This document shows positions 1-12,600 of a stretch of DNA of 64,000 bases, one piece after another. The first letter of the stretch is position 1; every line of letters begins with the position of its first letter. Both the position numbers and the translations under genes were made by a program. The stretch lies in contig NC_052507.1 in the NCBI RefSeq assembly GCF_014356525.2, forward strand, positions 55,437,347-55,501,346, in the 5' to 3' direction. Below the pieces are notes generated by a model. It saw only the letters and a program-made list of their open reading frames with translations, did no database searches and was not told the DNA's origin. The stretch is from Nilaparvata lugens. Its lineage: Eukaryota; Arthropoda; Insecta; Hemiptera; Delphacidae.

Positions 1-294
1 AAAGACCGGGTTCGGTTGTTACACCATTGTCAATCACTGATAAACTAAAACTAAATACAAGAGCAGCAGAATTTATACTAGTAGGCGAGTACTGCTATTG
101 GCCAAGGGCATGAACGCCTGCCATTGGTCCATTTTATCTCATTTTACTCGTATACAATAGAATAAACTATGTGTCAGGATATTATTTTACTGTAGTGCTC
201 AACTTCCATTATTTCAAAATCGCAATCTTACAAGTATTGAATGTCCCATAAAAATGAATTTATAAACTGAAAAATTTAATTCAGTTGGACTATT

Positions 295-484
295 GTGAAT
301 TGAATTGAATTTATTTGTTTCCAACAAAATACAAGCATACAATGTACATTTATACAAAGCATACATAATAGAATAAGTATAAGTTCACAGTTCACTATTT
401 ACTATAGTAACACTTCTTGGTACTGGGGTCTCTTATTCAGCTCCCAGTCCTATCTTTTCATTTCTCACTGATCAATTAATTTCT
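295..484 (-). repeat. LINE 3'-end fragment with (TTGAA)n-type tail
   Basis: Read on the minus strand, this ends in AAACAAATAAATTC followed by AATTCAATTCAC, the short-repeat tail typical of CR1/Jockey-like LINEs rather than a poly(A). The block with CAGCTCCCAGTC near 438 recurs at 896, so two fragments of one family lie within 500 bp. Confidence 0.5.
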
Positions 485-867
485 CCTGTTTATCTTACAA
501 GTTAAATTAACCGTAAAAATACATTCATAATCTGAAAAATCAAATTCATTTTGGCTATACACTGTAAATAGTGAGAATTTGTGTGTATTTTTGGCTTCAA
601 AATTCATAAAATAACTTAATTAATACAATGTGCAGTGATAATTAAGTGTAATATTTAACTATAATTTGGTGTTTTAATTTTTCTAAATTTAAAATTGGCA
701 TCTCATATTTATTTTTGGACGAAAGTTGACCTTGAACTTCTTACAGAACAAACATAACCTATTTTTTGGACATGTAATCAAAATTTGGGAATGGAATAGT
801 TTTGGGCCAAGCCTGTTGTTCCTTCCCAATCATATTTATATGATTTGTTATAAATAAATAAAAACAT

Positions 868-945
868 ATTGTGGTAATGGGGTCTGTTACTTAGCTCCCA
901 GTCTTGCTGTTTTATTTCTGATTTCTCACTGTTCAATTCATTGTT
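868..945 (-). repeat. Second copy of the same LINE 3' UTR segment, next to an MTIF2 splice acceptor
   Basis: The block GGGGTCT....TTAGCTCCCAGTC and the following TTTCTCACT.TTCAATT match 424-484 with a few changes. It stops 13 bp before the acceptor of the first MTIF2 exon in the window, so it makes up much of the intron 3' end including its pyrimidine-rich part. Confidence 0.5.
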
Positions 946-958
946 CTGTGTTCTGCAG

Positions 959-1169
959 TAAAATAGCGACGGTGCTAGTGCAACGCGGCACGCTGCGGGA
1001 AGGCGCCGTAGTGGTCGCGGGGGAGGCGTGGGCGCGCGTACGCACACTCACAGATGAACGACAGGTGCGTATGCGCAGAGAAGGGGCGCCCCCCGCCACC
1101 CCTGCAGAGGTCACCGGCTGGCGACAAGTGCCCAACGCTGGCGAGATTGTGCTCGAGGTCGACACTGAG
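959..1169 (+). CDS. MTIF2: MTIF2 exon a (domain II)
   Basis: The acceptor TTCTGCAG ends at 958 and the donor GAG|GTCATT is at 1170. The first base completes a codon split with an exon outside the window. It encodes the IF-2 domain II barrel, from ATVLVQRGTL to GEIVLEVDTE. It is strikingly GC-rich compared with the surrounding introns. Confidence 0.9.
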
Positions 1170-3628
1170 GTCATTATTGGTTACAATCATTCAATAATCT
1201 ATACTATAATGAAGGAAAGAATCGGCTTGAACATGTACGGAATAGGAAATGCACTAATGACGCATCATCACGTCTCAACTATTGGACTGATTAACTGGAA
1301 ATTTTGTAAATTTATTTATTGGATATAGTAAACAATACAATATTCGGAAAAGAATAGGTTATTGCCCGAAAATTCCAAATTTTGTCTCAAATCGTCCAAA
1401 TATTATGAAGGTTATGTCCATTTCAATTTCTACACCAAATTATCAATCTGAAACTATTAGCCTAATCAGAATAAAACAAACAATTTCAGATATAGATTGA
1501 TTGATAATAAAACTGTCATTTATGTATTGATTCATAATTCACCGAAGATATTTTTAGACCAATTTTAATTCTTCAAGTTTTCAGTAAGTCAAGTTCTAAT
1601 TTGACCCTTGCGGAGCACGGGTTACCTGCTAGTTATATAATAAAGGATAGAGTTGGCTTATACACGTACGGGATAGGAAATCAACGAATGACACATCATC
1701 ACGTCTAATCTACTCAATTTATCAACTTTAAATTGTCCATATAGGCTAGATCCTCAATTTACCAAGGGTGGTTATAGTCCTATTTTAAATACTTCAAAAT
1801 TCTAGTAGGTCAAGTTTTTAATTAGACTTTTGCGGAGCTTGTGTTTGCCTACCTCCTAGTTCAATAGTTCTATAATAATTGGTTACTGGTTAGAACGCAA
1901 ACAGTACAGTGCGTCTTATCGCTTCTAGTTTCCCCCCTCTCTCTCTCTCTCTACCTAGCTCTGTCTATCTCCGAGGAGGAGGAGAAGGGTGCTTTCTCCC
2001 TGCAGAGCGGGAGTGAGACCCCAGTCATCGTTAAACCCGCAACGTTTCAACCGCATAAGTAAGTCAATCCGCATTTTATGTATTTTTCCTCGGTCCTCCG
2101 TATTTTGTTAATCCCTCAAAAGTTACCCCGCGTTGTTCAGTTACTATATTTGGTAATCAATTAAAATTGGTTACAATATTCTCCACCCTCTCCATCTCAT
2201 ACTGAATCTCCTCCATTATCCTTCGTCTTCTTTAACTCCTTGTTCTTCTTTTAAATCTTCTCCTTCTCTTCAAATTCTTCACCAACCTGAATATTATGTT
2301 CTTTACTTCTCCACAAATGGCCACTAACGGTAGGACATGTTTATCATGCACTCACACACATGTGTATCATGTCATCAGCGAGAGGTTTCTTGCATTAAAT
2401 GAACAACCAATAATAATAAACCACTGGTGAATCTTTATTATATTAAAGCTGCAAATGACAAAATCACAGCCAATACGGCTTGTTGCCTCGAAAAACACAC
2501 CTCGTAATCAGTTAGAGAACACACTGGAGTTACAAATTATAATAATAGAAAAATAATTTAGCCTCAAATAGAGCAGCAAATAAAAATTAACAAAAAAATC
2601 GAAAATACAAAAACTTAACATAAAAAAATTTTGCTTGAAGTCTTTCTCTGTGATGACACAATAATGTATGACTGTATATGTGTGTATCTTGCATGTTCTA
2701 CCATTAGTAGTCAGCCTTATTCTCTTAAATCTTTGCATAAGATAAGAGTAACAATAACAGGAAGAATAAGAGTTAGAATAATATTTTAATTATATTTCAT
2801 CTGGTATTTTCGAATTTCAGAAAAGAGCCAAAGAAGTAGTGGAATGGCGAGAGGCTCAAAATCTGATTGAAAAGGCTGAAAAAGATTCAGAGGAAATCAA
2901 CAAGAAAAATGAAGAACACCAGATGGTAAGTCTACTAAATTTATTCAGTGGAAAAAAATTTAGTTGAAAAATCTGGTGTGGCTCACTCACACAACTTTCC
3001 TTGCCGTTATGAAAATTGATCCCCTGACGCTAGTGTCCACGCGCATCTCAAGTCTACTATTTAAAGATCTGAGCCAGCTGGTGACAGGACAATACGCTGG
3101 AGACACACGAGGTCTGCTATCTCTTCATAGTGAATGATTTAATAGAATCGACAGTTGCAAACAATTTGCTATTGAATAATCACATTTTCTCGAATTTCGA
3201 GCTTATTTTCAATTTTAGGTGAAAATGTTACTGGACATTAATTGTAGAGATTTTCATGCTCAATCTTTTCCACTTGATTTTTTTTGTTTCAATTGTATCT
3301 GAAGCCTGATAATTGGGGAACTAAAATCAAACTTTGCATAGATGAGGCGGAGCTCCTGAAATTTTTACAGATATGGAACTTGTGACAGTTGATAGAGCCT
3401 ATCAATAACTATTCTAGGTATGAATTTGATCAAAATCGTTGGAGCCGTTTTCGAGAAAATCGCGAAAACCCCTGTTTTTGGCAACAATTTTGCCATTTTA
3501 GCCGCCATATTTAATTGCATTTGATCGAAATTGTTCGTGTCGGATCCTTATATTGTAAGGACCTCAAGTTCCAAATTTCAAGTCATTCCGTTAATTGGGG
3601 AGATGAGATATCGTGTACACACACACAC

Positions 3629-3677
<49 letters not shown>

Positions 3678-6600
3678 CACACACACAGAGACCAATACCC
3701 AAAAACACTTTTTTGCACTCAGGGGATCTTGAAACGTATAGAAATTTAGAAATTGGGGTACCTTATTTTTTTTCGGAAAGCAATACTTTCCTTACCTATG
3801 GTAATAGGCTATTACTTATGGTAATAGGGTAAGGAAAGTAAAAGATTGTTTTTGATGAGAATATTCCCAAATATATTTATTTATTCATTCAACTTCCAAC
3901 GGTATAACACCAGTTTTACAAGAAAGATAACAGTAGAAAAACAGATACAAAAAAAGTATAAACAATAAAATATACAATATTTGAATATCAAATAATACAA
4001 CAAAAATACAAAAACAAAAAACATGAAAAATGAAGTAAAAAGGAGATCGGTCTATAGTTAATAATAATAATATCGAGTGACCTGGCTGGCTCAGGTCTGG
4101 TGTCAGTGTTTTTAGGTCGGAACTGATCAATTTCAGGGCAGAATATATAGATCAAATATGTTTTATTGAAGTTTCTTTACATGGCATCCTCATTTCTCTA
4201 GATTTTTTCTTAATTCAGTGGCATTTTTTAATTTCAAAATGCGTCCAGTACAATGCAACTTAATGTACAGCGATAAAACTACTTTCTAGCGATGACACTT
4301 TAATTCAATATTGCCGTGCTACCAATTTTTCCTTAAACGGTTGGAATAGCATATAACACCTGTCACACTAAGGAAAGTTGTCGGCTCCAATAAAATAGAT
4401 ACTTGATAAACTGTGAATGGATCTATTGCCTATGAATGAGAAATCCAGTTTTCAGAGCAAATTAACTTATAATCTTCAGATGAAAATTTTGGCAAAAACA
4501 CAGAATTATAAAACGAACAATAACTTATAAGCTTAATGATTTCAAGTAACTACGAACTAAAATACTTATCTAGTTTACAGTTGAAACACAGTGGCTATTG
4601 GCTTTACTACACTAATAGCGAATTTTGCACAAAAATTTATATAAACTTCAATCTAAAACATTAATAAATTCATTTAAACAGACAATAACTCAGAGCACAA
4701 AATTATACAAGCAACAGCCAGCCATTAGTTTCAGAAGAAGGTCCAACAGGAAAAAGACAAAATTGCCAGTCACGAAAGACAACGCCCTCTTCAATATCGA
4801 TCTTTACAGACACGTCAACACAAAATTATAACTTATAAATTTAGAATTCACATTCTACATCTGTTCTCAATAAAACTTTAATTTGAAAATGTTATTTTAA
4901 TTTTTATACATATATTCTATTCAAATAAACGATTTATTTAGTAATTTGTTAACCCTACCTCGGTGACATTATGGAACAATGCAACAAACATTTACGATAA
5001 TAAATTCTCCGTCAAAAAATTTGTCCGTCTATTGATAACTCTGACATTTACTATAAAGTTCCATAGATCTCGAATTGAAGATTCGATTTAAATGTGAGAA
5101 GAAAAATGTAATATTACAAATACCCCCCTCTTGACATAAAAAAATTTTACTGTTTGAAAATTTAAAGAAAAAATTTACATTGACCCTAATGAAAATTGTT
5201 GAAATTTAAATTGAGAACAGTAACAATTTTTTCTAGAAAAACATTACATGTCATCCAAAAATATTGAAAATTATTATAAAAATTCATCAATAGCGTTTGT
5301 TATATGTTTCCAAACAATATCTCAAAATATAGAATATCAATATTACTTTTGATTTAGCTTTATAATTTAAAGAAAAATATCTCAACAGAAAGTTTAATAT
5401 GTAAAGAATAGTTTTTTGAAATTGCACATAAATTAATAGATAGAAAAATTTAATTTTTATTGCATAAAAAAAATTTAGTATGTTGAATAAAAAATTTATT
5501 ATTATTATTTTTTTTTTTAAATGAATTGATGAATTGTTACATTTAATTTTCACATAAAATTTCAATAAATCAAAAAATGTTCATTTCTTTCACTATTGAC
5601 GCGGTTGATTTTATTGATGCACATTTTGGAAAACAGTCCGTTAAGGCACTCAGTATGATTTTCAGTTTAGTGTGACTCCAGTGTGATGACGTTAGTGTTG
5701 GGCTGATCTGGATGCACGTAGTGTTGGGCTGATACTTGTAGTCGACTGCTGCATACCAAACTCGATACAGGTGACATCTCAGTTAGCATTGCTTCATGTT
5801 TGTAGTAGACGGCTGCATTCCAAATTCAATACAGAGTCACATAAATTTTGTATCATATTTGTAATTATACAATGTACATTTCAGGCTTGAAATGACAATG
5901 TAATTTGTTTTTTGGAAAAGAGATAGACGCTGCATACAGGATTAATTTAGGTGAGGATTAATTTAGGTAAGGTTTGGTTTTTTGATATTTTCAGCTTTCA
6001 AGGTTTAGAGTTCTGCATACAGGAATAATTTAGGAGAGGATTTTTTGAATCAATTCTTTCATGATACTGTGACTGTTCTTCTGAATTCAAAGTTGTGAAT
6101 GTGAACATGGATGGCAATTACCTCCAGGTAATGCAGTAGTGTTGAAGTTTGAGATACAGAGTCAGCAATAAGCATTGGCATTGCTATTTGCGTATGCTTT
6201 GGTGTCGGCTTTGGCATCGGCGTTGATATTGGCATTGGCGCAGGCATTGGCATTGGCGCAGGCATTGGCATTGGCGCAGGCATTGGCATTGGCGTAGCTA
6301 TTGGCATTGGCGTAGCTATTGACATCAGCACAGGCATCGGCGTTGATTTTGGTGTTGGCATCAGCATTGGCGCAGATTTTGGCATTGGCGTAGCTATTGG
6401 CATTGGCGCAGATTTTGGCATTGGCGTAGCTATTGGCATTGGCGCAGGCATTGGCATTGATTTTTGTTGTTGGCATCAGCATTGGCGCAGATTTTGGCAT
6501 CAGCATTGGCGCAGATTTTGGCATCAGCATTGGCGCAGATTTTGGCATCAGCATTGGCGCAGATATTGGCATTGATTTTTGTTGTTGGCATCAGCATTGG

Positions 6601-9600
6601 CGCAGATTTTGGCATCAGCATTGGCGCAGATTTTGGCATCAGCATTGGCGCAGATATTGGCTTCGGCGCAGGCATCGGCGTAGTTATTGGCGTTGGCATC
6701 AGCACAGGCATCGGCGTAGATTTTGGCGTAGTTATTGGTGTAGGCCGCAACGTTGATTTTGGCGTAGATATGTCACACTAGTTCGAAAATCACCCAAATG
6801 TTCTTAACACTCTTCATGGCGTTCACTTGTTACTGATTTCGAGATTCACATGATAACTATTTCAATGTTAATGTCTGTGCTGTACCTGTTATCTTAAAAT
6901 GCTTATAAACTAAGAAGAAAAACTTGATTAGGCTATCAATACAATCTAATACACATAAAAATTATTTTAAGTATCTATGAAATTGAAATTTGTTAACATC
7001 TTATTATACAGTCAGCAATACATAAATTGTGAAATATGGACATATCAATGATAAATTTAAAAAAAATCATTCATTTTCATCTATTCACTGTTCAAATATC
7101 AACATTTTAATCCATTCTTCAAAATAGAAATATAATTTCATAACACCCTGTATCATTATCAAAATTGTAAAAAACAAACATCATAACAACACAACAAAAA
7201 TTTAATTTCAATACATATTTCAATAATTTCAGACATTTGGTCTTCTATTCAATCATTTCATAATATATTTGCATTTCATTATTATTTAATATAACATTTC
7301 ATTTATAGCATGTTCATTTCACATTTATGATTTATCATTCAGGGTTTCAAAATTATTTAGTTTTAATTTTGTTCAAAAATTGTATAAAAAGCAAATTATT
7401 TAATATTATTAATCATCGTTTGTTGGATACTATAGTTTATTTCGACTCTTCAATGTTCTAAACACAAACTACATTTCATGACAAAACTTTACTATCAATC
7501 ATTAAACAAGAAACCATTCAAAACATCAATAATATTCTGCTTCAAAGGCAAACAATATTCATAAGTAATCATCATTTTGCATCTATGGCAATCAACATTA
7601 TTAATCATTAATTTTGCATCTATGGCAATCAACATAAGTAATCAACACAAAAAATATTATCTCATTACTGCCTCTCTAAGTCATAACCTCTGTTATTCCT
7701 TCTTTAGGCAATAATGGGTTTCCATCTCAAAAAACAATCACATACCAGCAAAATTCTAATCAACAAACCCCACTAAAAATTCTACATACACTCCAGCATC
7801 CATTTCAAACGATAATCAATCATATCAAAATTTATAGAACAAACAGTTTTAAAATTTAAAAAAAAAAATCAATTACAAAACACTTTAGAAAAATTTTAGC
7901 CTTTAACTCATTTCAATTGATAATATAACACAACGTTTTAAATTAAACCAATTATTTTTTAAAATAATTTAAAATTTAAAGACTGTATAATAAGTATAAA
8001 CATTTCAAGATTATAATACAAAGATGATCAAGATGAAATACTGGGTAAATAAGTTCCCTAAAAAATACAAACAAAAGGAAAAGAAAATTGGGTAAATAAA
8101 TTCCCTAAAACAATACACACAAAATTGATACACTTCACATAAGTGATACATGATGAAAAAATATATCACAAGCACACAATTCTTTACACTACAGTGGATA
8201 GATTCTAGAAAAGTTAAGTTTTATCAACAATTTAAAGATTAGGAAAATAAGCTACTATTTCAACTTCTAATATTATTTCAGAAAAAATACAAATTTAAAT
8301 GACTATGGACAAGATTGGTTAAGATATGCATCATAGAAGAAATTTACTGAATATTACACAAAGACAGGAAAGAATCGAAAATTGAAAAGATTAAGGGCCA
8401 AGAAAATAGGCTACAGGAAAGAAAAAAGACACAATTATGGACTCTTACCATACACTGTGTAGCGATTATGCTATTCTGAATCCCGGCATAACACAGGATT
8501 CCTAATCATTGTGTGTTGGGGAATACCCTTTCATCATGTGATTCATTGTCATCATCTTGTAAATAAGCAACTTGAAACAACCTTTGAATACTAATACATC
8601 AATCGTGACTTTGTGCTTTGTTTTCTTCAATAGCATGATTTTATTCATGGGTTCATTAGTTTCAACCAAGCAGTTTTGCCTACAAAAGTTAGTCATGTTC
8701 ACTTGAGAATGCATAGCATACACCTTTTCAATTCTCAGTTGAAAGTTGAATTCATCAACTTGACTCAAAGCAACATTCATTTTGTTCACATTATTCCTAA
8801 CCTCTACAGAAACCTGTCTCATGTAATCATTCACTTTGTTCATAGTTTTCCTAACCTTCAATGTAGCAATATTACTTTCATGATAGTTGACTTTCAGTGA
8901 AGACAACTCCCTACCTACTTCTTTACTCAATTCTACTGTCTCACTATGGTTGACTTTTCCAACAACAGTAACTAGGCCTACATTTTCAGAAACTTGAATG
9001 AGTTGATCTTGTAACTTAACACTACTATCATCCTGCTTCAATTTGTTTTCATCTTCATCTTCATCTTTCAATGTTTCATGTGCACTTTTCAATAGAAGGT
9101 TTATACTAACCTGCTCTAGTCTAATGCTAGTACATTCTTGCTTCATATCATCAAACCTAGCATTTTGATTTTTAAACATTTGGTCTAACTTAGCATTTTG
9201 CTTATCAAATTTAGCATTTAACTCATCAAATCTAGCATTTTGATTTTTAAACATTTGGTCTAACTTAGCATCTTGCTTATCAAACAGTTGTGTTAAGGCA
9301 GCTATTAACTCATCATCAATTTTAATATTTTTCATATTGTATGCCATTTTGCTAGTCTGCACAGATAATATATTCATTAGGACTTGATCTCTCTTGAACT
9401 GATTTCCCACTCAGCAACAAACCATTCATAATCTATCAAGATATCTATCTACTAATAATTTCTATAACCAGGGATTTCATAGTGTACCATTTGGGACATA
9501 TTTATTTTGTAATTCTGTCCCACCACAGGGCGTACCATTTGCCGTGCTACCAATTTTTCCTTAAACGGTTGGAATAGCATATAACACCTGTCACACTAAG

Positions 9601-12600
9601 GAAAGTTGTCGGCTCCAATAAAATAGATACTTGATAAACTGTGAATGGATCTATTGCCTATGAATGAGAAATCCAGTTTTCAGAGCAAATTAACTTATAA
9701 TCTTCAGATGAAAATTTTGGCAAAAACACAGAATTATAAAACGAACAATAACTTATAAGCTTAATGATTTCAAGTGACTACGAACTAAAATACTTATCTA
9801 GTTTACAGTTGAAACACAGTGGCTATTGGCTTTACTACACTAATAGCGAATTTTGCACAAAAATTTATATAAACTTCAATCTAAAACATTAATAAATTCA
9901 TTTAAACAGACAATAACTCAGAGCACAAAATTATACAAGCAACCGCCAGCCATTAGTTTCAGAAGAAGGTCCAACAGGAAAAAGACAAAATTGCCAGTCA
10001 CGAAAGACAACGCCCTCTTCAATATCGATCTTTACAGACACGTCAACACAAAATTATAACTTATAAATTTAGAATTCACATTCTACATCTGTTCTCAATA
10101 AAACTTTAATTTGAAAATGTTATTTTATATTTTTATACATATATTCCATTCAAATAAACGATTTATTTAGTAATTTGTTAACCCTACCTCGGTGACATTA
10201 TGGAACAATGCAACAAACATTTACGATAATAAATTCTCCGTCAAAAAATTTGTCCGTCTATTGATAACTCTGACATTTACTATAAAGTTCCATAGATCTC
10301 GAATTGAAGATTCGATTTAAATGTGAGAAGAAAAATGTAATATTACAATATGTATATTTATAACCCATAAACTTGTATATAGGACGTGAGATTGTGTAAT
10401 ACGGCGAGGCAGAACGTCTGAAAGGATTTATCTGCTAATGAAAGCTATAAAAACGAATAAATAAATAATCTATGATGTAATAAAGGAAAGAATTGGCTTA
10501 CCGTAACACGTACGGGTTAGGAAATTCACGAATGACGCATCATCGAGTCTGAACTACTGTACTAATTACTTTGAAATTTTGCACATAGCTTCTAAATTTA
10601 CCGAGGATGGTTATAGGCCTATTTCTAATTCTCCAAGATTTCAGTTGGTCAAGTTTTCAATTAGACCCTTGCGGAGCACGGGTTACCTGCTAGTGTAACA
10701 ATGAATGAAACTGTTTACATCATTTCCTACAACTATGTGCGACAAAAATTATTTGTGTGAAAGAAATTGATTTATTTTTTCGATGTTGCAGACTCACAGA
10801 GCGAAGATGCTTGAGAGAAGGAGCGCAGGCTACAGAACCTATCGCAGGCGTGGACTAATGAGAGAGAAGGCACCTGATTTGTCCAGCACTGATCCTCAGC
10901 TCACCATCATCATAAAAGGTAAGTCTATTTTATAAAAATAATAAATTGACTCTGCTATCAGATATGGTGAAATTTTTTTCCTAATCGGTTACAAGCTGTA
11001 CTATGTTGTATGTACTAAGATGTTGTACAGCTGTTCTAAGCTGTACCTAGTATGTTGTACTCTCTACTTGTAGATTCAAATTATTAATCTCTTCATAGTC
11101 TAGTCTTACCATGGTAACAAATTTCAATGTTCTTTGACATTTTCGATGCATCATTCCTTTCAGTTTTGGATATTGTCGTTGGTGTTGTCACAAAGTGAAC
11201 TTTGTGACGGCAGGAGAGTTGTTATGTAGGATAGCAGTTGAATGTATTTCTTTCTTTCAGGGAACGAGCATGGTGCTTCTGCTAACCCGATCATCATCAT
11301 TATTCTCATCATTTAAAACACCCTGTACCCTTTACCCTATATCCTTTACTCTTTACCCTTTACCCTATACCCTTTACCCTACACCCTATATACTTTACAA
11401 CTCACATACCCAGTAAACCTTGTACCGGGCTTGCAGGTCCACCTAGCTCACCATCGACTCGCAGTTGTCAGATTTCAAACATAAATTTGTTGTAGGGATT
11501 TATTATCCGTATTAAATCACATGTGCCTTCACCCTATATCTCTTACCTCTTACCTACCTGTAAAACCTCTTTCCAGGCCTGCAGGTAGATCTTGCTCGCC
11601 GACAATACGCAGTTGCCAGATTGCGTACTACCTTCCGGATAATAATTTGTTGAGGGATCAGATAACTTTATATGATATCGGGGACCGAACTTCGCTCTGG
11701 AGTACAAAAGCATAAACAATTTATTACGAAAGAATAAATTATAATAATATTCATAGTTCATACAGAAATGTTCTATCTAATCACAGTGAATTTAGATTAA
11801 TTCCCAGAGGAATGCAAAAGTTTCCCTCACAAAGGTCCGGTTGCACAAAAGCAGGTTAAATTTCAATCCTTATTAATTTCACGTGAACCAAATCAGAGAA
11901 GACCATTTGAAAAAGATGGTTCTACTGGAATCAATCAGGATTAAAAATAACCCGGCTTTTTTGCAACCGGCACTAAGTACCTTATTAGATGATTACAAAA
12001 GTTCAACAGCTGAGTCATAATCTTGACACAGTCCCACACACATGAACTCGCTCACTCACTTCATCCATCAACAGACGACGAAATAATTATTATCAGCTGT
12101 TTTTTCCAAGGATGAATAATAATTATCCTTTTTATGCCCTTCAGCGAGTTTGCACAGGGATGAGACCTAATGCAATCGAATTTTTATATTATAAACCTAC
12201 TGTGTTCTGAATTTCGTGAAAATCGTTAGAGCCGTTAGAGCAGGATAGTAGGAGATCTGTAGGGTCGGTATCCCCACCGATTAGCCCCGACCCATACCCA
12301 ACTGAACCTAGTCCGCTTTGCAGCAATGCATCGCAATTATTAGATAGCTTGAAGGGTGAAACAGGTGTATCTAATGCATTCTTGATAATTTGTAAAAAAA
12401 TACAGAATGCTTATCTCTTTCCTGTATAGGGCTACTTGTAATATAAATAAATTTAAACAACTTTAATTCATATCACTTGAAAATGGCATAAATGACCGAA
12501 ACATGTCGTGATAAAATATTTTAAAAAAGGGTACTGAGATTTTTATTTATTTTCTTTATATTTATACAGTATGCTTGTATGTGATTAAAAAAGTATATTC

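Larger units (their letters stand above)
4312..10347 (-). mobile_element. Complete non-autonomous LTR retrotransposon (LARD-like), minus strand, inside MTIF2 intron
   Basis: Two direct repeats, 4312-5118 and 9540-10347 (807 and 808 bp), begin TG and end CA and are flanked by the 4-bp duplication ATAT (4308-4311 and 10348-10351). Read on the minus strand, the 5' LTR is followed after one base by a TGG-starting primer binding site (9538 downward), and the 3' LTR is preceded by the polypurine tract AAGAGGGGGG. I counted about four substitutions and one 1-bp indel between LTRs, so insertion is recent. The 4.4-kb interior has one coiled-coil ORF (8502-9377) and a minisatellite, and no protease, RT or integrase. 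It must be mobilised in trans. It lies antisense to MTIF2. Confidence 0.88.

Noticed and set aside
4625..4831. 68-codon Lys-rich frame, repeated at 9853-10059
   Set aside because: It is inside the LTRs of the LARD-like element on the opposite strand to its transcription.
6059..6781. Several 100+ codon frames on both strands
   Set aside because: They are products of a hexamer minisatellite whose units are multiples of three; no non-repeat domain is present.
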